Shown: positions 31,751 through 41,691 of the stretch, piece after piece
How the letters are laid out: each line of letters opens with the position of its first letter
How positions within the stretch are numbered: position 1 is the stretch's first letter
NCBI GenBank assembly: GCA_017416155.1
Contig: JAFQDE010000003.1
Location: 1-58,376 of the forward strand
Length of the DNA stretch: 58,376 bases
Direction: 5' to 3'
From: Tyzzerella sp.
GTDB taxonomy: Bacteria > Bacillota > Clostridia > Lachnospirales > Lachnospiraceae
Program-made: the position numbers and the translations under genes
The notes under the pieces: model-generated
The model's input: the letters and a program-made list of their open reading frames with translations, nothing else
What the model was told of the DNA's origin: nothing
Database searches by the model: none

Positions 31751-34387
31751 ATGAAACAATATGGAGTAAACGAACTGAGAAAAATGTTTCTTGAATTCTT
31801 TGAGAGCAAAGAACACTTGGCAATGAAGAGCTTTTCGTTAGTTCCTCATAATGACAACAGTTTGTTATTAATCAACTCAGGTATGGCACCTCTGAAGCCT
31901 TACTTTACAGGAGCAGAGATTCCACCGAGAAAAAGAGTGACAACCTGTCAAAAATGTATCCGTACAGGTGATATTGAAAATGTTGGTAAGACAGCACGCC
32001 ACGGCACATTTTTTGAGATGCTTGGAAACTTCTCATTTGGAGATTATTTTAAAAGAGAAGCGATTCAATGGTCGTGGGAGTTTCTTACAGAAGTAGTAGG
32101 ATTAGACCCGGAGAGACTTTATCCTTCTGTATATGTGGATGACCAGGAAGCATTTGATATCTGGAATAAAGAGATGGGCATTGCACCGGAACGTATCTTC
32201 AAGTTTGGTAAAGAAGACAACTTCTGGGAGCATGGTTCTGGTCCTTGCGGTCCATGCTCTGAGATTTACTATGACCGTGGAGAAAAATACGGCTGTGGAA
32301 AACCAGACTGTACAGTAGGATGTGACTGTGACCGTTATATGGAAGTATGGAACAACGTATTTACACAGTTTGATAATGATGGAAAAGGCAATTACGAAGA
32401 ATTAGAGCAGAAGAACATCGATACAGGTATGGGTCTTGAAAGACTTGCGTCTGTTGTTCAGGATGTAGATTCTATCTTTGATGTAGATACGATTCGTTCA
32501 CTTCGCGATAAGGTATGTGAGTTTGCAAATGTGGAATATAAGTCTGATGAGAACAAAGACGTATCCATTCGTCTGATTACAGACCATATCCGTTCTGCAA
32601 CATTTATGATTTCAGACGGTATTATGCCTACAAACGAAGGTCGCGGCTATGTGCTTCGTCGTCTGATTCGTCGTGCGGCACGTCACGGACGACTTCTTGG
32701 AATTGATGGAAAATTCCTTGCAAAACTTAGCGAGACAGTAATTGAAGGCTCAAAAGACGGATATCCGGAATTAGATGAAAAGAGAGAATTTATCTTCAAA
32801 GTACTTACACAGGAAGAAGATAAGTTTAACAAAACAATTGACCAGGGATTAAGTATCCTGGCTTCTATGCAAGAAGAATTAAAGGCTGCAGGCAAGAGCG
32901 CACTTTCAGGTGCAGATGCATTTAAATTATACGACACTTACGGATTCCCGTTAGATTTGACAAAGGAAATCTTAGAGGAAGCAGGTTTTTCTATTGACGA
33001 AGAAGGCTTCAAGGCTGCAATGGAAGAGCAGAGAGTAAAGGCTCGTACAGCTCGTAAAGTGACAAACTACATGGGTGCAGACGCAACCGTGTATGATGAG
33101 ATTGATGCAGCTGTTACAAGCACATTTGTTGGATACGAAAAACTGGTTCACGATTCCAAGATTTCTGTTTTAACAACAGAGACAGAGCTTGTAGAGGCAG
33201 TGACAGAAGGTGAAAATGCAACCATCTTCGTAGACGAGACACCATTCTATGCAACCATGGGTGGTCAGGAAGGCGATAAAGGTGTTATCTGCACAACTGA
33301 TGCAGAGTTCACTGTAAATGACACCATTAAATTACTTGGTGGAAAAGTTGGACATGTTGGTACTGTAACAAAAGGTATGTTCAAGGTTGGAGATGCAGTT
33401 ACCCTGAAGGTTTGTGAAAAGGGAAGAGCAAATACATGTGCAAACCACAGTGCGACTCATTTGTTACAGAAAGCACTCAAGATGGTTCTTGGCTCACATG
33501 TAGAACAAAAAGGTTCTCTTGTGACACCGGATAGATTGCGTTTTGACTTTGCACACTTCTCAGCAATGACTGCAGAGGAGCTTGCAAAGGTAGAAGAGAT
33601 TGTAAATGCAGAGATTGCAAAGAATGAACCGGTTGTAACAGAGGTTATGAATATTGAAGCAGCGAAGGCATCAGGAGCAATGGCACTCTTTGGAGAAAAA
33701 TACGAAGAAGATGTTCGTGTGGTATCTATGGGAGACTTCTCAAAAGAACTTTGTGGTGGTACACACGTTGCTAACACAGGTAACATTGTAACCTTCAAGA
33801 TTCTTTCTGAAGGCGGTGTGGCTGCAGGTGTTCGTCGTATCGAAGCACTTACCGGCGATGCAGTATTTGCATACTATAAAGATATTGAAAAGACACTCGC
33901 AGAGGCAGCTAAGGCAGCAAAGGCTACGCCTTCAAATCTGACAGACAAGATTGAACACATGCTTGCAGAGATAAAGGCATTACAGAGTGAAATCGAGTCT
34001 ATGAAGAGCAAGGCTGCAAAAGAGGCACTCGGAGATGTTATGGACCAGGTAACAGAAGTGAATGGAGTGAAACTTCTTGCAACTGCAGTGGAAGGTGTAG
34101 ATATGAATGGTCTTCGTGATCTTGGAGACCAACTGAAAGACAAATTAGGTGAAGGTGTGATTGTTATCGCATCGAGTGCAGGAGACAAGGTAAATCTGAT
34201 TGCTATGGCAACTGATGGAGCAATGGCAAAAGGTGCTCATGCAGGTAACTTAATTAAAGGAATTGCAGGTCTTGTAGGCGGTGGCGGCGGCGGTCGTCCG
34301 AACATGGCACAGGCAGGCGGAAAAAATCCGGCAGGCATTCCAGATGCAATTGCGAAAGCAAAAGAGGTATTAGCAGAGCAAATTTAA
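31751..34387 (+). CDS. alaS: Alanyl-tRNA synthetase
   Basis: An 878-residue class II synthetase. The catalytic domain (~1-240) has MFLEFFESKEHLAM and RFFEMLGNFSFGDYF-type motif 2 sequence (here GTFFEMLGNFSFGDYFK) and motif 3 GMGLERLA. The editing domain has the zinc-binding HSATHLLQKAL and CGGTHVANTG. The C-terminal C-Ala domain (~730-878) ends in a Gly-rich GGGGGGRPNMAQAGG. Length is standard. No T-box leader precedes it; the small membrane protein gene is directly upstream. Confidence 0.96.
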   Translation: MKQYGVNELRKMFLEFFESKEHLAMKSFSLVPHNDNSLLLINSGMAPLKPYFTGAEIPPRKRVTTCQKCIRTGDIENVGKTARHGTFFEMLGNFSFGDYFKREAIQWSWEFLTEVVGLDPERLYPSVYVDDQEAFDIWNKEMGIAPERIFKFGKEDNFWEHGSGPCGPCSEIYYDRGEKYGCGKPDCTVGCDCDRYMEVWNNVFTQFDNDGKGNYEELEQKNIDTGMGLERLASVVQDVDSIFDVDTIRSLRDKVCEFANVEYKSDENKDVSIRLITDHIRSATFMISDGIMPTNEGRGYVLRRLIRRAARHGRLLGIDGKFLAKLSETVIEGSKDGYPELDEKREFIFKVLTQEEDKFNKTIDQGLSILASMQEELKAAGKSALSGADAFKLYDTYGFPLDLTKEILEEAGFSIDEEGFKAAMEEQRVKARTARKVTNYMGADATVYDEIDAAVTSTFVGYEKLVHDSKISVLTTETELVEAVTEGENATIFVDETPFYATMGGQEGDKGVICTTDAEFTVNDTIKLLGGKVGHVGTVTKGMFKVGDAVTLKVCEKGRANTCANHSATHLLQKALKMVLGSHVEQKGSLVTPDRLRFDFAHFSAMTAEELAKVEEIVNAEIAKNEPVVTEVMNIEAAKASGAMALFGEKYEEDVRVVSMGDFSKELCGGTHVANTGNIVTFKILSEGGVAAGVRRIEALTGDAVFAYYKDIEKTLAEAAKAAKATPSNLTDKIEHMLAEIKALQSEIESMKSKAAKEALGDVMDQVTEVNGVKLLATAVEGVDMNGLRDLGDQLKDKLGEGVIVIASSAGDKVNLIAMATDGAMAKGAHAGNLIKGIAGLVGGGGGGRPNMAQAGGKNPAGIPDAIAKAKEVLAEQI

Positions 34388-34415
34388 ATTTCGTCAAAAA
34401 ATTGCTAAGAAATGG

Positions 34416-34443
34416 TTGACGAATGAGAAAAATCTGTTATAAT
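34416..34443 (+). promoter_or_regulatory. rpsU promoter
   Basis: TTGACG (34416-34421), a 16-nt spacer and TATAAT (34438-34443), with the transcript reaching rpsU after an ~75-nt leader. Confidence 0.65.
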
Positions 34444-34524
34444 ATCATCTAGTGCAAATAAAAAATACCCGTACAGTCGTATGACGCACAATATAGGGCT
34501 GGAGGGGAGGTTAGGTGTGAGACT

Positions 34525-34701
34525 ATGTCAAATGTAATCGTTAAAGAGAACGAAACGTTAGATAGCGCTTTACGCAGATTTAAAAGAAACTGTGCAAAAG
34601 CTGGTATTCAACAAGAAATTCGTAAAAGAGAACATTACGAAAAACCAAGCGTAAGACGTAAAAAGAAATCTGAAGCTGCTAGAAAACGTAAGTTTAGCTA
34701 A
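34525..34701 (+). CDS. rpsU: 30S ribosomal protein S21
   Basis: A 58-residue highly basic protein ([39 protein letters not shown]), the standard bS21 sequence. It helps 30S subunits recognise mRNA. It has its own promoter and terminator. A GGAGGGGAGG stretch lies about 15 nt before the ATG, somewhat further than usual, with AGGTGTGAG closer. Confidence 0.93.
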   Translation: MSNVIVKENETLDSALRRFKRNCAKAGIQQEIRKREHYEKPSVRRKKKSEAARKRKFS

Positions 34702-34713
34702 TATGTGCAAATG

Positions 34714-34744
34714 AAGGGGAGTGTTTTTACACTTCCCTTTTTTA
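34714..34744 (+). terminator. rpsU terminator
   Basis: AAGGGGAGTGT (34714-34724) pairs with ACACTTCCCTT around a short loop, followed by a T-run. Confidence 0.85.
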
Positions 34745-34792
34745 TGTCGGCATGCTATAATTCTAGAGGAATTTGATAATAGGAGCAAATAC

Positions 34793-35659
34793 ATGATTAA
34801 GTGGCTCGTTTTAATAGGTGTGATTCTGGTACTCTGTATTGTAGAGTGGATGAGAGAAATTTCTACTTTTCAGATTACACATTATGAAATTGTTTCAGAG
34901 AAACTGAATAAAGTGCCAGAAGAGAAAAAGATTGTTTTTTTGACGGATTTGCATAATTATTCTTATGGAAAGAACAATGAGAAGTTGTTTTCTGCTATTA
35001 AGAATCAGAATCCCGATTTCATTTTAATCGGTGGGGATATGCCTATAGGGAAACTCGAATCACCTGTGCGAGTTGCAGAAAAATTTGTTTGTCAGCTTAC
35101 AGAGATTTGTCCTGTTTACTATGCGAATGGAAACCATGAGCAGCGCATGAAGATATATACGGAAAAATTTGGGGAAAAGTATCAGGAATATAAGAATGCG
35201 ATAGAACAATCTGGTGTTCGATTTTTAGAAAATGAACATGTTGATTTGATGTTTGATACTTGCCCGGTTCAGATTCATGGCCTTGAAATTCCAAGAGAGG
35301 CATACAAAAAGTTTCGAAAAACTTCTGTGTCGTTAGAACAGATAAAAGAGTGCATTGGAAAGGCTGATTTATCAAAATATCAGATTCTGTTGGCTCATAA
35401 TCCGATTTTTGCAGACACGTATATGGAATGGGGAGCCGATCTTGTATTATCCGGTCATTTACATGGCGGTGTTGTTCGATTGCCGGGAATTGGAGGCGTG
35501 ATTACACCACAGTTTCATCTGTTTCCAAAATATTCAGGCGAATTGACTGTTAAAGATGGAAAAAGCATTGTGGTCAGTAAAGGGCTTGGCACACATACGA
35601 TAAAAATACGTTTTCTGAATCCTGCAGAGATGGTTGTTCTGCATTTGAAGGGAAAGTAA
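34793..35659 (+). CDS. Metallophosphoesterase, membrane-anchored
   Basis: A 288-residue calcineurin-like phosphoesterase of the YkuE/YaeI type. One N-terminal helix (~2-17) anchors it. Metal-binding motifs are FLTDLHNYSYG, ILIGGDMPIG, YANGNHE and the C-terminal LSGHLHGGVVRLPG. Relatives act on UDP-diacylglucosamine or other cell-surface phosphates; the substrate is unknown. I chose ATG 34793, which has AGGAGC 8 nt upstream; the open frame back to 34721 crosses the rpsU terminator. A TATAAT at 34756 may serve as -10 box. Confidence 0.85.
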   Translation: MIKWLVLIGVILVLCIVEWMREISTFQITHYEIVSEKLNKVPEEKKIVFLTDLHNYSYGKNNEKLFSAIKNQNPDFILIGGDMPIGKLESPVRVAEKFVCQLTEICPVYYANGNHEQRMKIYTEKFGEKYQEYKNAIEQSGVRFLENEHVDLMFDTCPVQIHGLEIPREAYKKFRKTSVSLEQIKECIGKADLSKYQILLAHNPIFADTYMEWGADLVLSGHLHGGVVRLPGIGGVITPQFHLFPKYSGELTVKDGKSIVVSKGLGTHTIKIRFLNPAEMVVLHLKGK

Positions 35660-35677
35660 CATATAACGGAGGTACAC

Positions 35678-36433
35678 ATGGGAATACCTGTGAAATTAGA
35701 AGTGTTTGAGGGACCACTTGATCTTCTCTTACATTTAATAGAAAAGAATAAAGTAGACATCTATGATATTCCAATCGTTGAGATAACAAATCAGTATATG
35801 GAATACATTCAGGCAATGGAGCAGAGCGACCTCAACATTATGAGCGAGTTCCTTTTGATGGCGGCAACACTGCTTGATATTAAGTGCAGAATGCTATTGC
35901 CGGCGGAAGTCAATGAGGATGGCGAGGAAGAAGACCCAAGAGCAGAACTTGTTGAACAACTCCTTCAGTATAAGATGTATAAATACATGTCTTATGAACT
36001 CAAGGATCGCCAGATGGATGGTGCGCTTCGCATGTACAAGGAGCCGACAATACCGGATGAGGTAAAGGAATACGAACCTCCGGTTGATTTGGATGCTCTA
36101 TTAGACGGCGTTACATTGTCGAAACTGAATGACATTTTTAAAGAGATCATGAAAAGACAGCACGATAAGATTGACCCGGTTCGAAGTACATTTGGAAAAA
36201 TCGAAAAAGAAGAGATTACCGTGGAAGACAAAATGGAGTATCTGAATACTTATATTTCAAAACACAAGAAGTTTAGTTTTCGAGATTTACTCACAAAACA
36301 GAAGTCAAAAACACAGCTTGTCGTAACATTTCTTGCAATTTTGGAAATGATGAAGATGGGGAAAATATGGGTAGAACAAGAGAATGCTTTTGATGATATT
36401 GTAATCACATCAAAAGTAGCAGATGAGGTATAA
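35678..36433 (+). CDS. scpA: Segregation and condensation protein A
   Basis: A 251-residue kleisin that joins the SMC dimer in bacterial condensin. The N-terminal domain (KLEVFEGPLDLLLHLIEKNKVDIYDIPI) and the Glu-rich centre are typical, and the C-terminal winged helix ends TFLAILEMMKMGKIWVEQENAFDDI. GGAGG precedes the ATG by 7 nt. It lies 4 nt before scpB under the start I use for that gene. Confidence 0.95.
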   Translation: MGIPVKLEVFEGPLDLLLHLIEKNKVDIYDIPIVEITNQYMEYIQAMEQSDLNIMSEFLLMAATLLDIKCRMLLPAEVNEDGEEEDPRAELVEQLLQYKMYKYMSYELKDRQMDGALRMYKEPTIPDEVKEYEPPVDLDALLDGVTLSKLNDIFKEIMKRQHDKIDPVRSTFGKIEKEEITVEDKMEYLNTYISKHKKFSFRDLLTKQKSKTQLVVTFLAILEMMKMGKIWVEQENAFDDIVITSKVADEV

Positions 36434-36437
36434 AAAA

Positions 36438-37010
36438 GTGGACGTTAAGAAAATAGAAAGTATTATTGAAGCAATTTTGTTTACTATGGGGAATTCTGTG
36501 GAAATTAGTCGAATTGCAAATGTAATCGAGCAAGACACAAAGACGACAAAGAAGATTATACGTAATATGATGCTTAGATACGAAGAGGAAGATAGAGGCA
36601 TTCGTATTCTTGAATTGGAGGATTCTTATCAGATGTGTACAAAGAAGGAAATGTACGAATATCTGATTCAAATTGCAAAGCAACCAAAACGCTACCATCT
36701 TACGGATGTTGTTCTTGAGACGCTCTCTATTGTTGCGTACAAACAGCCGGTTACGAGACTTGAAATCGAGAGGATTCGAGGTGTGAAGTCTGACCATGCC
36801 GTGAATAAGCTCATTGAGTATGACCTTATTGAGGAAGTGGGAAGAATGGACGCTCCTGGACGCCCGATTCTATTCGGAACAACCGAAGAATTCCTTAGAA
36901 GATTTAGCGTACAGTCTGTAGATGAACTTCCTGTTATTACACCGGAAAAGATAGAAGATTTCAAGGCTGAAGTGGAAGATGAAATGCAGTTAAAACTGGA
37001 TTTGGATTAG
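36438..37010 (+). CDS. scpB: Segregation and condensation protein B
   Basis: A 190-residue partner of ScpA in the SMC complex, with two winged helices (IESIIEAILFTMGNSVEISRIANV and LTDVVLETLSIVAYKQPVTRLEIERIRGV). The conserved ALxTLAIIAY-type helix and the RPxLFGTTEEFLRRFS motif near the end (RPILFGTTEEFLRRF) are present. I prefer GTG 36438, with GAGG about 9 nt upstream, giving the common N-terminus MDVKKIESI; an ATG at 36423 overlapping scpA is possible. Confidence 0.92.
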   Translation: MDVKKIESIIEAILFTMGNSVEISRIANVIEQDTKTTKKIIRNMMLRYEEEDRGIRILELEDSYQMCTKKEMYEYLIQIAKQPKRYHLTDVVLETLSIVAYKQPVTRLEIERIRGVKSDHAVNKLIEYDLIEEVGRMDAPGRPILFGTTEEFLRRFSVQSVDELPVITPEKIEDFKAEVEDEMQLKLDLD

Positions 37011-37065
37011 CATTTGTTTACAAAAATAAGCATACAATGTCAGAAAGGAAACATGGGAGAATCCT

Positions 37066-38259
37066 ATGAGACGATTTTGGGCTATATTGTTATGTGCTTG
37101 TCTATGTATTGTAAATACAGTATACGCAGAAGAAATAGAAGAACCAAGGAATCTATACGCCCAATCTGCTGTTCTTATGGACGCAGAAAGTGGGCGTATT
37201 TTGTTTGAAAAGAATGGACAGGAAGTGCTTGCAATGGCAAGCACCACAAAGATTATGACATGTATTCTTGCGCTGGAAAAAGGGAATCCGGAAGATGTTG
37301 TAACTGCGTCAGAACTGGCTGCTTCGCAGCCAAAAGTGCATCTTGGTATGCGAACAGGTGAGAAATATAAACTTGAAGATTTGCTGTATTCATTGATGCT
37401 CGAATCGCACAATGATTCTGCGGTTGCAATTGCTGAGCATGTAGGAGGCTCTGTCGAGGAGTTTGCAAAGTTTATGAATGAAAAAGCAAAGGCACTTGGT
37501 TGCAAGAATACTTATTATATTACACCGAATGGACTCGATGAAACAGATGAAACAGGAATGCATGCAACAACTGCAACAGAACTTGCCCGAATAATGAGTT
37601 ATTGCATTATGGAGTCTCCGAAGAAAGAAGAATTCCTAAGTATCACATCCATGCCAAGCCACTCGTTTTCTAATGTAGAAGAGAGCCGTCATTTTAGTTG
37701 TAGTAACCATAATTCTTTTTTGGGTATGATGGAGGGGGCAATCTCTGGAAAGACAGGATTTACTGGGAAAGCCGGTTATTGTTATGTTGGTGCATTGGAA
37801 CGTGACGGGAGAACCTTTGTTGTTGCACTACTTGCCTGTGGGTGGCCGAACAACAAGAATTACAAGTGGAAAGATACTGTGAAATTGATGGAATATGCGC
37901 TTGATAATTATACATATCGTGACCTAGACCAGGATCTAAAGTTACCGACCGTTGTTGTAGAAGATGGTGTGCCGGAGAGTGACAAACTTTTCGATGAGGC
38001 GTATGTTAATTTGGAAGTGGATTATGGGGACGGCGTGGCGCAGGTCTTGCTAAGGAAGGATGAGCAAGTTGATGCTTCGCTTAAAATGGAAGAGGTTGTG
38101 TCAGCACCTGTAAAAGCAGGACAGCAAGTTGGTAAGATGGTTTATTATTTGGAAGGTGATATTATAAAAGAATATCCAATTATTGTTGTTAACAATGTTA
38201 GCCAGCGTACTATTTCTTGGGTTTTTGATAAGATATTGCAATTATATCTTGGTATTTAG
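37066..38259 (+). CDS. dacF: D-alanyl-D-alanine carboxypeptidase (DacF-like)
   Basis: A 397-residue low-molecular-weight penicillin-binding protein that trims peptidoglycan stem peptides. A signal peptide (~1-21) is followed by the serine peptidase motifs MASTTKIMT (SxxK), ESHNDSA (SxN) and SGKTGFTGKAG (KTG). A C-terminal beta domain (PB5_C-like, ~280-370) and a hydrophobic end (ISWVFDKILQLYLGI) that may anchor to the membrane follow. Relatives act in vegetative and spore wall synthesis; which one this is cannot be told. GGGAGAA lies before the ATG. Confidence 0.9.
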   Translation: MRRFWAILLCACLCIVNTVYAEEIEEPRNLYAQSAVLMDAESGRILFEKNGQEVLAMASTTKIMTCILALEKGNPEDVVTASELAASQPKVHLGMRTGEKYKLEDLLYSLMLESHNDSAVAIAEHVGGSVEEFAKFMNEKAKALGCKNTYYITPNGLDETDETGMHATTATELARIMSYCIMESPKKEEFLSITSMPSHSFSNVEESRHFSCSNHNSFLGMMEGAISGKTGFTGKAGYCYVGALERDGRTFVVALLACGWPNNKNYKWKDTVKLMEYALDNYTYRDLDQDLKLPTVVVEDGVPESDKLFDEAYVNLEVDYGDGVAQVLLRKDEQVDASLKMEEVVSAPVKAGQQVGKMVYYLEGDIIKEYPIIVVNNVSQRTISWVFDKILQLYLGI

Positions 38260-38331
38260 ATGTGCGAGTTTAGTTTTGGGTCTATACGTCGTTGGTTGTG
38301 TGTCAGACCAAATAACACACAAAAAGCATGA

Positions 38332-38378
38332 AAAATGGGTCTGTAGGAGAATTTCACTCCCACTAGACCCATTTGTTT
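38332..38378. terminator. Terminator between dacF and the aminopeptidase gene
   Basis: AAATGGGTCT (38333-38342) pairs with AGACCCATTT (38365-38374), with further pairing inside. T and A runs on both sides fit use from both strands. The 168-nt gap holds no gene. Confidence 0.65.
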
Positions 38379-38427
38379 GATTGCATAACAATTATTTGCA
38401 GGAAAACTAGATTTTTATAACAAAAAG

Positions 38428-40215
38428 CTAGATTGCACGAGTATATTTCTTCAACCACTCACGTTCCTCATCATTTAGATGTGGTGCCACAATATCGTAC
38501 ACTTGCTTGTGATATGCATTGAGTTGTACTTTTTCCTCTTTGTTAAGAAGGGAAGGCTCTATGGCATCCAAATCGAATGGCACGAAGGTAAGCACTTCAA
38601 AACTCATGAATTGACCATATTCATTCTTTACATCCTTGCGAACCAAGAGTTCATTCTCAGAACGGATGCCATGAGAGTCTTCAATATAGATACCCGGTTC
38701 GTCTGTAATTACCATGCCACCTTCCAAAGGACGAACAGTTTCTTCAATTGACTTCCAATTAAAACGGCATGCCGGTTCATGAATGCTAAGAAGATATCCA
38801 ACACCATGGCCGGTTCCGTGGTTAAAGTCTTGATTGTTACTCCATAGATATTGTCTGGCAAGAATGTCTAAATTTAATCCTGAACATCCATATAAGAACT
38901 TAGCTCTTGATAAAGCGAGATTACCGCGTAGTACATTTGTAAAGTCGCGTTTTAATTCGCTTTTTATTTCACCGAGTGCAACGGTACGAGTGATGTCAGT
39001 TGAACCTTCCAGATAGTTTCCGCCTGTATCAGTAAGGTAAAGTGTACCGCCTTCCAACACTACATTTGTTTCTTCTGAAGAAGAATAGTGACACATTGCT
39101 GCATGAGGACCATACGCGCTGATAGGCGCAAAACTTGGCCACAAGAAGTTTTCCTGTTCTGCTCGTAATGCTTCTAGTTTGTCTGATGCGCTAAGTTCCG
39201 TGATTTCTTCTTTATCATAAGTTGTCTTTACCCAATACATGAATTTGGTATGGGCAATTGCATCTTTGATATGTGCTTTTTTAATGTTTTCAATTTCAAT
39301 TTCATTTTTCACAGCTTTAAATAGAAGGGCAGGATTCGTTGCTTCTACAATTTTAATGTTCGAAGGAATACAATTATACAGGGCAAAGTTCAATCTTGCA
39401 GAATCCAAAAGTACAATCTCCTCGGTAGATAAGGTCGCAACAAAGTCATAGATGTCGTTGTAGTCATGTAAATCAACATTATCTCTTGACAGTATAGATT
39501 TCACTTCATCAGAAAGTTTTTTCTTATTGATAAACAGGTGCACACAGTCCATCATGATAATTGCATAGGAGAGTACAACCGGTGTGTATGCAACATCTCT
39601 GCCGCGGAAGTTTAATAGCCATGCAATGTCATCCAAGGTAATCAGAAGATGTGCAGTTGCACCAACCTTTTTCATTTCTTCACGAACTCGTGATAATTTG
39701 GATGCAGTTGATTCTCCTGAATATTTTTCTTCCAAAATAAATACAGGATGTTCTGACATTGCAGGGCGCTCTGTCCATATTGAATCAATCAAATCATATT
39801 TGTCTTCTAATCGGACATTTTTATATGCAAATTTTTCTTTATATTTCTTGCCCTCTGACATAGAGATAACGCGTCCGTCAAAGCCCAGCACACCATTTTC
39901 AGGTAGTATAGAATCTAAAAAATCATCTACAGTTGGAACACCCGGATTTCCCATCTTGTATAATTCAATCCCGCTTCCGGCTAATTCCGTTTCGGCCTGA
40001 ATAAAATATCTTCCATCTGTCCAAAGACCTGCTTTGTCCATGGTAATAACAGCATTACCGGCAGACCCGGTGAAACCTGTGATAAATGCACGTGATTTGA
40101 AATGTTCTCCGACATATTCGCTCTGATGATTGTCTGCAGATGTAATCAAGTACGCATCAATATTATGCTGAGACATCAATTGTCTAAGTGCAGTGAGTCT
40201 TTCTTGTACAGTCAT
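38428..40215 (-). CDS. Xaa-Pro aminopeptidase (M24B, three-domain type)
   Basis: A 595-residue metallopeptidase that removes the first residue from peptides with proline second. Two creatinase-like N-terminal domains (~1-310) are followed by the pita-bread catalytic domain with the metal ligands in LTDTGGNYLEGSTDITRT, NHGTGHGVGYLLSIHEP, VITDEPGIYIED and RSENELLV. I chose the ATG at 40215, which has GGAGG upstream on the minus strand; the frame is open to 40263. Length fits the eukaryote-like XPNPEP1-type form seen in many Clostridia. The gene is convergent with dacF. Confidence 0.92.
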   Translation of the reverse strand: MTVQERLTALRQLMSQHNIDAYLITSADNHQSEYVGEHFKSRAFITGFTGSAGNAVITMDKAGLWTDGRYFIQAETELAGSGIELYKMGNPGVPTVDDFLDSILPENGVLGFDGRVISMSEGKKYKEKFAYKNVRLEDKYDLIDSIWTERPAMSEHPVFILEEKYSGESTASKLSRVREEMKKVGATAHLLITLDDIAWLLNFRGRDVAYTPVVLSYAIIMMDCVHLFINKKKLSDEVKSILSRDNVDLHDYNDIYDFVATLSTEEIVLLDSARLNFALYNCIPSNIKIVEATNPALLFKAVKNEIEIENIKKAHIKDAIAHTKFMYWVKTTYDKEEITELSASDKLEALRAEQENFLWPSFAPISAYGPHAAMCHYSSSEETNVVLEGGTLYLTDTGGNYLEGSTDITRTVALGEIKSELKRDFTNVLRGNLALSRAKFLYGCSGLNLDILARQYLWSNNQDFNHGTGHGVGYLLSIHEPACRFNWKSIEETVRPLEGGMVITDEPGIYIEDSHGIRSENELLVRKDVKNEYGQFMSFEVLTFVPFDLDAIEPSLLNKEEKVQLNAYHKQVYDIVAPHLNDEEREWLKKYTRAI

Positions 40216-40311
40216 ATATAACCTCCAAAACATAAAATTCGTTGGTGATATTATAACATGCATGAGGTTCGTTCACAAGGAGAAAGAGATACACTCAGAT
40301 TTAAAAATAGA

Positions 40312-40340
40312 TTGTAATTCCATTTATTATATTTTATAAT
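40312..40340 (+). promoter_or_regulatory. ald promoter
   Basis: TTGTAA (40312-40317), a 17-nt spacer and TATAAT (40335-40340). Confidence 0.55.
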
Positions 40341-40387
40341 GATAACACATTGAAATTAGGAGAAATTAATTCAGGGAGAAAAAGAAT

Positions 40388-41506
40388 ATGAAAGTAGGAT
40401 GTGTAAAAGAAATAAAAAACAATGAATTTCGTGTAGGAATGACCCCGGGGTGTGTAGTTGGATACAAAAATGCGGGTCATGAAGTATATATTGAAAAAGG
40501 AGCGGGTGTTGGCTCCGGATTCATGGATGAAGAATATGTTGCAGCCGGAGCGATTATGGTTGATACAGCGAAAGAAGTTTGGGATACAGTCGACATGATG
40601 GTTAAAGTAAAAGAGCCGCTTCCGGAAGAATATCCATTTTTCCATGAAGGTCTGATTCTATATACATATCTTCATCTTGCAGCTGACAAACCTCAGACAG
40701 ATGCTTTGTTAGCAGCAAAGGTGAAAGGTGTTGCTTATGAAACATTATTTGACCCGAAAAATGGAGGACTTCCTCTGCTTGCACCAATGAGTCAGATTGC
40801 CGGACGTCTTTCCGTTCAGGAGGGCGCGAAGTATCTTGAAAAAATATACGGCGGTGAAGGTGTTCTATTAGCGGGTGTTCCGGGAACTCCAAAGGCTAAA
40901 GTTGTAATTCTTGGTGGTGGAAATGTAGGAATGAATGCTTGTAAGATTGCTGTGGGAATTGGCGCAGATGTAACAATTATGGATATTAGCATTCCAAGAC
41001 TGGCTTATCTTGATGATATTTTCGGCTCACGTATTCAGACTTTGGTTTCTACAGATGCTAACATAGAGAAGGCAGTAAAGGATGCTGATCTTGTGATTGG
41101 CTCCGTATTAATTCCTGGAAAGGCTGCACCCAAAATATTCAAAGCTAAATATTTGAAAGACATGAAACAGGGTGCTGTATTCGTTGACGTTGCGGTAGAC
41201 CAAGGTGGATGTGGAGAGACAACAAAAGTTACATATCATGACGACCCTATCTATGTTGTAGATGGTGTGGTTCATTACTGTGTAGGTAATATGCCGGGAG
41301 CAGTTCCGAGAACATCTACAATAGCACTTACAAATGCAACATTGTCCTATGGTCTTCAGATTGCTAATAAGGGCTTAGAACAGGCTTGTAAAGATAATGA
41401 GGTTATCTTCTCAGCTGTGAATACATATGATGGTAAATTGACATGTAAGAATGTTGCAGACAGCTTTGATTGCTATGAATATGTGGACATCAAAACACTT
41501 GTATAA
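40388..41506 (+). CDS. ald: Alanine dehydrogenase
   Basis: A 372-residue NAD-dependent enzyme converting alanine to pyruvate and ammonia, or back. The N-terminal [20 protein letters not shown] and [11 protein letters not shown] contain the substrate residues, and the Rossmann motif [13 protein letters not shown] binds NAD. Later blocks ([25 protein letters not shown]) match the family. Length is standard. It is a single-gene unit with its own promoter and terminator, upstream of the decarboxylase cluster, which may also handle pyruvate. Confidence 0.95.
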   Translation: MKVGCVKEIKNNEFRVGMTPGCVVGYKNAGHEVYIEKGAGVGSGFMDEEYVAAGAIMVDTAKEVWDTVDMMVKVKEPLPEEYPFFHEGLILYTYLHLAADKPQTDALLAAKVKGVAYETLFDPKNGGLPLLAPMSQIAGRLSVQEGAKYLEKIYGGEGVLLAGVPGTPKAKVVILGGGNVGMNACKIAVGIGADVTIMDISIPRLAYLDDIFGSRIQTLVSTDANIEKAVKDADLVIGSVLIPGKAAPKIFKAKYLKDMKQGAVFVDVAVDQGGCGETTKVTYHDDPIYVVDGVVHYCVGNMPGAVPRTSTIALTNATLSYGLQIANKGLEQACKDNEVIFSAVNTYDGKLTCKNVADSFDCYEYVDIKTLV

Positions 41507-41547
41507 TTAACAATATAACGCACAATAGAAGATACGTTCAGAACATG

Positions 41548-41591
41548 ATGGTGGAATTCATTTATCACAGATGAATCCCACCATATTTTTT
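41548..41591 (+). terminator. ald terminator
   Basis: ATGGTGG-ATTCAT (41548-41560) pairs with ATGAAT-CCCACCAT (41571-41584), followed by a T-run. Confidence 0.8.
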
Positions 41592-41614
41592 GTCGAAATT
41601 TCATAAATTAATGA

Positions 41615-41643
41615 TTGCCTTAATCTGGTATTTGATATATAAT
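41615..41643 (+). promoter_or_regulatory. Promoter of the decarboxylase/transcarboxylase operon
   Basis: TTGCCT (41615-41620), a 17-nt spacer and TATAAT (41638-41643). A TGTCGAA, matching the 0A-box consensus, stands at 41591-41597, about 17 nt before the -35 box. Confidence 0.65.
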
Positions 41644-41691
41644 ACATAATGGCTGAAAATTTTAATTAAATATAAATGGAGGGCTTGAATT

